From positions 1-64,000 of the forward strand of contig NZ_SZVP01000012.1 of assembly GCF_005885605.1 (NCBI RefSeq): DNA of 64,000 bases, given 5' to 3'. The notes under the pieces are model-generated. The model was given only the letters and a program-made list of their open reading frames with translations, searched no databases and was not told the DNA's origin. The stretch is from Colwellia ponticola. Lineage in GTDB: Bacteria; Pseudomonadota; Gammaproteobacteria; Enterobacterales; Alteromonadaceae. Shown in pieces: positions 58,094 through 64,000 of this stretch. Each line of letters starts with the position of its first letter. Position 1 is the first letter of the stretch. The position numbers and the translations under genes are program-made.

Positions 58094-59152
58094 ATGACAA
58101 AGGCTATATCCGATTCGAATAACAGTATACAAAAAGTGGCAATTATTGGTGCCAGTGGCTACGCAGGCGCAGAACTTGTCGGGTTATTAAGTAACCATAG
58201 CCAAGCACATATTTGTCACCTAGTTGTCTCTGAAAATAGTAGCTCTGAAGGGAAACTGTTTAGTGATTTACATGGTCGGTTTAAAAGTATTTGTGATTTA
58301 CCCTTAGTAGCTTTTTCATCTGCATGGTTTGATGAATATGCCGCCGATCTAGATGCGGTATTTTTTGCTACTCCACATGATTTTAGTGCTGATTGGGCAC
58401 AAGCGTTTTTAGACGCGGGCGTAAAAGTATTTGATTTATCTGGTGGCTTTAGGCTTAAAGATGCCAGCGACTATCCTAAATACTACGGCTTTGAACATGC
58501 TGATAAGAATGCTTTAGCCAAAGCAATATACGGCTTAGCTGAATGGCAACACGATGATATTGCTAATGCTAACTTAGTTGCCGTGCCAGGTTGCTATCCA
58601 ACGGCAAGTTTACTGTCGTTAAAACCACTGACGGTGAATAATTTAGTGGTCGAAAATTCATTAGTGGTGGTTAATGGTATTAGCGGTGTTACAGGTGCAG
58701 GTAGAAATGCCTCACTAGCGACTAACTTTAATGAAGTGAGTTTGAAGGCTTATAATGTGTTACAACATAGACATCAGCCTGAAATTTCACAAGAAGCGGA
58801 CATAGCGGTAATATTTAACCCGCATATAGCGCCTTATAAAAGAGGTCTGTTAGCTACGGTTACTTTACAACTTAACGCTGGGGTAACCAGTGCGCAAGTC
58901 GATGATGCTTTTATTAGCGCCTATAGCGATAAACCTTTAGTGAGACTAGTGAGTAGTTGGCCAGAAATTGGTAATGTCGCCAACACACCTTTTGCCGATA
59001 TCCATTGGAAGTTTGATGAGGATAAGCAAGTGGTTGTGGTCAGTTGTGCAATTGATAATGTGCTTAAAGGCGCTTCTTCACAAGCGATACAGTGTTTTAA
59101 TATTGCCTCGGGTTTACCAAGCGAATATTCATTACTTAATAAAGCGGTTTAA
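58094..59152 (+). CDS. argC: N-acetyl-gamma-glutamyl-phosphate reductase
   Basis: Third step of arginine synthesis. It has the NADP loop VAIIGASGYAGAELVGLL, the catalytic Cys in VPGCYPTAS (about residue 159), the SGVTGAGRN stretch, and HRHQPEI. Length 352 is longer than E. coli (334), partly from an N-terminal tail. First gene of the argCBFGH operon. Confidence 0.95.
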   Translation: MTKAISDSNNSIQKVAIIGASGYAGAELVGLLSNHSQAHICHLVVSENSSSEGKLFSDLHGRFKSICDLPLVAFSSAWFDEYAADLDAVFFATPHDFSADWAQAFLDAGVKVFDLSGGFRLKDASDYPKYYGFEHADKNALAKAIYGLAEWQHDDIANANLVAVPGCYPTASLLSLKPLTVNNLVVENSLVVVNGISGVTGAGRNASLATNFNEVSLKAYNVLQHRHQPEISQEADIAVIFNPHIAPYKRGLLATVTLQLNAGVTSAQVDDAFISAYSDKPLVRLVSSWPEIGNVANTPFADIHWKFDEDKQVVVVSCAIDNVLKGASSQAIQCFNIASGLPSEYSLLNKAV

Positions 59153-59220
59153 CAAAACTGTGAAATAAGCATTCTTAAATAAAAACGTTATAAATATATT
59201 AAGGCACAACAAGGTATCTA

Positions 59221-60027
59221 ATGAACAATTCATGCTCTACCTCACAAGCAACTCCAATAGTGAAACCTTTAGTAATTAAAATTGGTGGCGCTATTCTTGA
59301 AAAAGAATCTGCTCTTGGCGCTTTACTTGCGGTTATTGCCACTTTAAAAAATAAGCAAGTGGTATTAGTGCACGGTGGCGGTTGTGTTGTTGATGAAATG
59401 TTGGCACAAGCCGGTTTTACCACGGAGAAAAAACATGGCTTACGTGTTACGCCAAAAGCACAAATACCGTTAATTAGCGGTGCTCTAGCTGGAACCGTTA
59501 ACAAAGCTATTGTTGCTACAGCCAATAGTATGGATTTAGCCGCTGTCGGGTTATCATTAAATGACGGCGATATGACCAGTTGTACGCTATCGCCCCAAGA
59601 CTTAGGTCAAGTGGGTATACCAAAAACTAATAACAGTAAATTATTAGACAGTTTATTAAAGAATAACTTTCTACCGGTAATCTCTTCTATTGGTGCGTTA
59701 GCGAATGGCGATTTAGTGAATGTAAATGCTGATGATGCTGCCGTTGCTATTTGTCAGTTATTAAATGCCGAGCTTTTATTGTTAACAGATGTTAATGGCG
59801 TTAAGGGTGCAGAAGGTGAGTATTTATCTTCACTTGACGCAGAACAAGCGCAAAGTCTTATAGAACAAGGTGTCATTGCCGGCGGTATGACGGCAAAAGT
59901 TAAGGCAGCATTGCAAGCAGCAAAACAGTTACGACGAAGCATCGCGGTTGCCAGTTGGCAGTCGCCAGAGCAAATTACTCAGTTACTTGATGGTCAAGGT
60001 GTTGGCACACAAATTCAGCCCAACTAA
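59221..60027 (+). CDS. argB: Acetylglutamate kinase
   Basis: Second step of arginine synthesis. LVIKIGGAILE, VLVHGGGCVVDEML and GDLVNVNADDAAVAICQLL are the nucleotide and substrate sites, and GGMTAKVKAAL is the end motif. Length 268. No N-terminal regulatory helix like that of arginine-sensitive forms is obvious; feedback control is more likely at N-acetylglutamate synthase. Confidence 0.95.
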   Translation: MNNSCSTSQATPIVKPLVIKIGGAILEKESALGALLAVIATLKNKQVVLVHGGGCVVDEMLAQAGFTTEKKHGLRVTPKAQIPLISGALAGTVNKAIVATANSMDLAAVGLSLNDGDMTSCTLSPQDLGQVGIPKTNNSKLLDSLLKNNFLPVISSIGALANGDLVNVNADDAAVAICQLLNAELLLLTDVNGVKGAEGEYLSSLDAEQAQSLIEQGVIAGGMTAKVKAALQAAKQLRRSIAVASWQSPEQITQLLDGQGVGTQIQPN

Positions 60028-60191
60028 CTTTAACAAAACTAATGTCAGTAAAGCGAGTTTCAGCAAAACGAAGATAACGCACCTGTAAATAAGCAGAAAT
60101 TATTGCCGTTACCTATTTTTGCTAAGTTAAACATCAGCATTAATGATATAACTATCAAGTTATCTAAATGGAATAGTGAGAGAAAATTCTT

Positions 60192-61133
60192 ATGTCGTTA
60201 AATAAAGCATTACAAAAAATGAATAACTTTTTAGCTGATGATCAGCTAAAAAAAAATGAACTATTAGCCTTAATCGATTTAGCGATTAATATTAAGCAAA
60301 ACCCTGAAGAGTATAGTCAAGCACTAGCGGGTAAGTCAGTTGCGATGATTTTTGAAAAACCATCGTTAAGAACGCATGTTAGCTTTGATATGGGTATTAA
60401 TAAGCTAGGCGGTCATGCCTTATACTTAGGCCAACAAAATGGCAAATTAGGTGAACGTGAGCGCGTTAGTGATTACGCTAAAAACTTGTCTTGCTTTGCT
60501 GATGCCATTGTAGCGCGAGTATTTAGTCATGATTCTATTCAAGGCTTGGCAGAGCATGCTAGCGTACCTGTTATTAATGCCTTGTGCGATCTTTACCACC
60601 CGTGTCAGGCACTTGCTGATTTTGTTACCTTGTCAGAAACTTACCCAGATTTAAGCCAAGTAAAGCTAGCTTATGTAGGTGACGGTAATAATGTCTCTAA
60701 CTCGTTAATGATTATGGCAGCTACCTTAGGTGTAGATTTTACTTTAGTATCGCCAAAAGGCCATGAAGCAGCAGCTGATATAGTGGCAAAAACAAAACGA
60801 CTAGCTCAAGCTTCAGGTAGCAAGTTGATACTGACGACGGATATTGATGCCATCGGCAAACAAGATGTTATTTATACCGATACTTGGGTTTCTATGGGCG
60901 ATGAAGATGCCAGTAAAAAAGCGGAAATTTTAGCGAAATTTGCTCCTTATCAAGTCAATCATGCGTTAATGGAAAAAGCGCAGGCAAATATGGTATTACA
61001 CTGTCAACCAGCCCACTTAGAAGAAGAAATAACCACTGAATTATTTGATAGTGAATTATCAAAAGTATTTCAACAAGCTGAAAACAGAATGTGGGCACAA
61101 AATGCCGTACTTGTTGCATTATTTAGCCATTAA
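60192..61133 (+). CDS. argF: Ornithine carbamoyltransferase
   Basis: Converts ornithine and carbamoyl phosphate to citrulline. It has the phosphate loop EKPSLRTHVSFD, HPCQALADFVTL, and VLHCQPAHLEEE, with the catalytic Cys in HCQPA where E. coli has HCLPA. Length 313. Start at 60192 follows GAGAG; Met at 60219 is also in frame. It follows argB by 164 bp on the same strand. Confidence 0.94.
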   Translation: MSLNKALQKMNNFLADDQLKKNELLALIDLAINIKQNPEEYSQALAGKSVAMIFEKPSLRTHVSFDMGINKLGGHALYLGQQNGKLGERERVSDYAKNLSCFADAIVARVFSHDSIQGLAEHASVPVINALCDLYHPCQALADFVTLSETYPDLSQVKLAYVGDGNNVSNSLMIMAATLGVDFTLVSPKGHEAAADIVAKTKRLAQASGSKLILTTDIDAIGKQDVIYTDTWVSMGDEDASKKAEILAKFAPYQVNHALMEKAQANMVLHCQPAHLEEEITTELFDSELSKVFQQAENRMWAQNAVLVALFSH

Positions 61134-61280
61134 CTATTATGCTAGTGGTCGCGATTAGACAAGTACGTTAATTAACAAAAAAGTTTCATAATACAGTTCA
61201 ATAATACAGTGAACAAATAGTTTGAGCTCAGTGGGTGATAACACCCACGGGTTATACATATAAATTTAAGAGAGATGAAC

Positions 61281-62543
61281 ATGGCTTTAGCAGAAAAGAA
61301 AAAGATAAAAAAAGTAGTATTAGCATACTCAGGTGGTTTAGATACTTCGGCTATCATTCCATGGTTAAAAGAAAATTACGATAACTGTGAAGTTGTTGCT
61401 TTTTGTGCTGATGTTGGTCAGGGCGAAGAAGAATTAGTGGGTATTAAAGAAAAAGCTATCGCTTCAGGTGCCTCTGAATGTTACGTTGCCGATCTTAAGG
61501 AAGAATATGTTAAAGATTATATTTACCCAATTCTTAAAACAGGTGCGGTATACGAAGGTCAATACTTATTAGGTACGTCAATGGCTCGTCCTATTATTGC
61601 TAAAGCGCACATTGAAATTGCGTTAAAAGTAGGTGCTGATGCGGTATGTCATGGTTGTACTGGTAAAGGTAATGACCAAGTACGTTTTGAAGCTTGTTTT
61701 GCTGCCCTTGCACCAGAGCTAACAGTTATTGCGCCATGGCGTGAGTGGGACATGGTTTCTCGAGAAGATTTATTAGATTACTTAGCAGAGCGTAACATTC
61801 CTTGTTCAGCCTCATTAACTAAGATTTATAGCCGTGACGCTAACGCATGGCATATTTCTCACGAAGGCGGTGAGTTAGAAGATCCGTGGTGTGAACCTTC
61901 TAAAGAAGTGTGGACTATGACGGTTGATCCTATGGATGCACCAGACGTACCTGACAGAGTAGAGCTAAGCTTCGTTGAAGGTGAATTAGTTGCCGTTGAC
62001 GGTAAAGACTTCTCACCAACAGGCGCAGGCGCTTATGAAGCACTAGTATATCTTAATGCAAAAGCGGCAGCACACGGTGTGGGTAGAATCGATATTGTTG
62101 AAAACCGCTTAGTGGGCATGAAGTCTCGTGGCTGTTATGAAACACCAGGCGGCACAGTGCTAATGGCTGCATACAAAGGCTTAGAATCACTTATTTTAGA
62201 TAAAGAATCGTTAAAATACCGTGAATCTGTTGGTCATGAATTCTCCCATGTTATTTATGACGGCCGTTGGTTTACGCCATTAGCTAAAGCGCAACTTGCT
62301 TCTGCAGCCTCTTTTGCTGAAAAATTAACGGGCGATGTTGTGGTTAAGTTATACAAAGGCATGGCGCAAGTAACGCAACGTCGTTCACCAAACAGTTTAT
62401 ACTCTGAAGAATTTGCTACCTTTGGTGCTGATGATGTTTATGACCAAAAACATGCCGAAGGTTTTATTCGTTTATTTAGCTTATCTAGTCGTATTACTGC
62501 GCTTTCTCAAAAAGCTGCTGCTAACGCTAAAAAGGGAAGCTAG
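61281..62543 (+). CDS. argG: Argininosuccinate synthase
   Basis: Joins citrulline and aspartate. [19 protein letters not shown] is the P-loop of the N-type ATP pyrophosphatase, and [13 protein letters not shown] and [18 protein letters not shown] are conserved. ATG at 61281 is six bases after GAGAG; ATG at 61275 abuts that site and is less likely. 420 residues. It is followed by argH after 2 nt. Confidence 0.96.
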   Translation: MALAEKKKIKKVVLAYSGGLDTSAIIPWLKENYDNCEVVAFCADVGQGEEELVGIKEKAIASGASECYVADLKEEYVKDYIYPILKTGAVYEGQYLLGTSMARPIIAKAHIEIALKVGADAVCHGCTGKGNDQVRFEACFAALAPELTVIAPWREWDMVSREDLLDYLAERNIPCSASLTKIYSRDANAWHISHEGGELEDPWCEPSKEVWTMTVDPMDAPDVPDRVELSFVEGELVAVDGKDFSPTGAGAYEALVYLNAKAAAHGVGRIDIVENRLVGMKSRGCYETPGGTVLMAAYKGLESLILDKESLKYRESVGHEFSHVIYDGRWFTPLAKAQLASAASFAEKLTGDVVVKLYKGMAQVTQRRSPNSLYSEEFATFGADDVYDQKHAEGFIRLFSLSSRITALSQKAAANAKKGS

Positions 62544-62545
62544 TC

Positions 62546-64000
62546 ATGGCATTATGGGGCGGCCGTTTTAAAGGCGAAGCAAGCGTACAATTTAAAAGAT
62601 TCAATGACTCATTGCCTGTCGATTATCGTATGGCAGTACAAGATATTGTCGGTTCAATTGCTTGGGCCGGCGCTATTCATAGTGTTGGCATCATTAACGA
62701 TGGTGAACTGGCACGTTTAGTGGCAGCACTTAATGAGTTGAAAGCTTCTGTTGAAGCAGATCCTGAACAAATATTATCATCAGATGCAGAAGATATTCAT
62801 AGCTGGGTTGAGATTCAATTAATTGAAAAAACTGGCGATTTAGGTAAAAAGCTACACACAGGTCGTTCTCGTAACGATCAAGTAGCTACCGACTTAAAAC
62901 TTTGGTGTAAAGAAACTGGTGGCGACTTATTGTTTGCCTTAGTTAATTTACAACAAGCAATGATGAACTTAGCTGAACGTGAAAAAGATACGGTATTACC
63001 GGGTTACACGCATCTACAACGTGCACAACCAGTGACCTTTGGTCATTGGTGTTTAGCTTATGTTGAAATGTTTAACCGTGATATCGGTCGTTTAAAAGAT
63101 GCACTTTATCGTTTAGATGTTTCGCCACTAGGTTCAGGCGCTTTAGCCGGTACGGCGTATCCAATTGATCGTAATGCGCTTGCTAGTAGTTTAGGTTTTA
63201 GAAGAGCAACGATGAATAGCCTTGATGCTGTTTCTGATAGAGATCACGTGATTGAACTATTGGCAGCAGCTAGTATTTCAATGATGCATTTATCACGTTT
63301 TGCTGAAGACCTTATTTTCTACAACTCAGGTGAAGCCGGTTTTGTAGAAATGAGTGATTTAGTAAGCTCTGGTTCATCATTGATGCCACAGAAGAAAAAC
63401 CCTGATGCTTGTGAGCTAATTCGCGGTAAAGCAGGACGTGTTTTTGGTTCGTTAACCGGTATGTTAACAACCATGAAAGCCTTAGCCCTTGCTTATAATA
63501 AAGATATGCAAGAAGATAAAGAAGGCTTATTTGACGCGCTTGATACGTGGCAAGAATGTATGGAAATGGCCGTGTTAGTTGCCGATGGTTTGAAAGTAAA
63601 CCGTTCACGTACACTTGCTGCAGCGCAACAAGGTTATGCTAACGCTACTGAGCTTGCTGATTACTTAGTGGGTAAAGATATTCCGTTTCGTGAAGCACAC
63701 CATATTGTGGGTGAAGTAGTCTTAGCGGCTATTGATAAAGGCGTACCTTTAGAAGATTTAACTATTACGCAACTGCAAGAGTTTAGCGATAAGATTGAGC
63801 AAGATGTTTACCAACATTTATCAATTGAATCAACGCTGAACAAGCGTGAAGCGCTAGGTGGTACTTCACGCTCGCAAGTGCAAAAAGCCCTTGCAACGAT
63901 ACAATCGGGTAACGAAGCTATTTTAAATGAGCAAGTCGTTGGCGCACCAGGTAAACAAAGAATTGAAGTGGCACTTAAGCAAGTAAAACAACGCTTAAAT
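62546..64000 (+). CDS. argH: Argininosuccinate lyase, probably fused to N-acetylglutamate synthase (argH(A)), cut by window end
   Basis: Last step of arginine synthesis, splitting argininosuccinate. [19 protein letters not shown] start, [15 protein letters not shown], the catalytic Ser loop [20 protein letters not shown] and [13 protein letters not shown] are present. 485 codons are open at the window edge with no stop, whereas stand-alone ArgH is about 457. After [16 protein letters not shown], where E. coli ArgH ends, about 40 more residues follow. In several marine gammaproteobacteria such as Moritella, argH is fused with an N-acetylglutamate synthase domain, argH(A); the open frame fits that, but the GNAT domain itself is outside the window. 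Confidence 0.9.
   Translation, partial: MALWGGRFKGEASVQFKRFNDSLPVDYRMAVQDIVGSIAWAGAIHSVGIINDGELARLVAALNELKASVEADPEQILSSDAEDIHSWVEIQLIEKTGDLGKKLHTGRSRNDQVATDLKLWCKETGGDLLFALVNLQQAMMNLAEREKDTVLPGYTHLQRAQPVTFGHWCLAYVEMFNRDIGRLKDALYRLDVSPLGSGALAGTAYPIDRNALASSLGFRRATMNSLDAVSDRDHVIELLAAASISMMHLSRFAEDLIFYNSGEAGFVEMSDLVSSGSSLMPQKKNPDACELIRGKAGRVFGSLTGMLTTMKALALAYNKDMQEDKEGLFDALDTWQECMEMAVLVADGLKVNRSRTLAAAQQGYANATELADYLVGKDIPFREAHHIVGEVVLAAIDKGVPLEDLTITQLQEFSDKIEQDVYQHLSIESTLNKREALGGTSRSQVQKALATIQSGNEAILNEQVVGAPGKQRIEVALKQVKQRLN

Noticed and set aside
63312..63614. 100-residue minus-strand ORF at the right end
   Set aside because: Lies antisense to the conserved argH core, which is open through the region.

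Overview
This 64 kb window is AT-rich chromosomal DNA of a marine gammaproteobacterium of the order Alteromonadales, most like Colwellia. That placement rests on gene content and synteny read by eye (metJ/metB/metL, argE divergent from argCBFGH with an over-long argH, slyX/fkpA/yheV/yheS/yheU, glnA/ntrBC, a family II pyrophosphatase) and was not tested by any search. Nearly everything is core chromosome. No phage, plasmid, CRISPR array or tRNA gene was recognised.

Layout. 1-1246: the 3' end of an rRNA operon with an intact 5S gene, then a tandem array of four degraded 5S 3'-half copies, each with its own terminator; a 264-bp miniature repeat is inserted in one copy. 1247-6773: dusA, ppaC and the fadBA beta-oxidation operon. 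6774-8939: an accessory island with a small reverse transcriptase gene, an upstream ORF joined to it only through a C7 tract, and an upstream non-coding stretch that can fold. 8940-13446: a two-component system downstream of a TonB-dependent receptor. 13710-17704: a REC-DUF3369-GGDEF-EAL protein, a conserved unknown and a MerC-like protein with a possible Zur box. 17764-22614: ntrC, ntrB, a DUF4124 protein and glnA, with a readable sigma-54 promoter and two NtrC sites.

23345-31989: a DUF481 outer-membrane protein, a flavin/2Fe-2S reductase, mpl, a peptide deformylase, ubiX, cheX, zur and a large membrane protein of unknown function. 32262-33794: rpsF-priB-rpsR-rplI. 33894-36473: yrfG divergent from nudE and cysQ. 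36746-43722: a DUF1338 protein, a solute-binding protein, yheU, a 46-residue membrane protein, a Sel1-repeat protein, yheS, yheV, slyX and a WD40 lipoprotein. 43869-48431: fkpA, a glycosyltransferase, an S1/P1-like nuclease, a thioesterase and a DUF2780 protein. 49088-55085: hemE, metJ, metB and metL with MetJ boxes before metB. 55285-64000: an unknown protein with a decayed HD-GYP-like core, argE, and argC-argB-argF-argG-argH, the last cut by the window edge.

Several regulatory circuits are complete within the window: NtrBC with its glnA target, MetJ with the metB operator, and Zur with a possible box before the MerC-like gene. A family of palindromic miniature elements (264-309 bp, ends ATACCAA...TTGGTAT) recurs in intergenic regions at 521, 25652, 34605 and 50738, with a decayed relative near 22932. 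The least explained parts are the reverse transcriptase locus and the 5S-derived terminator array.
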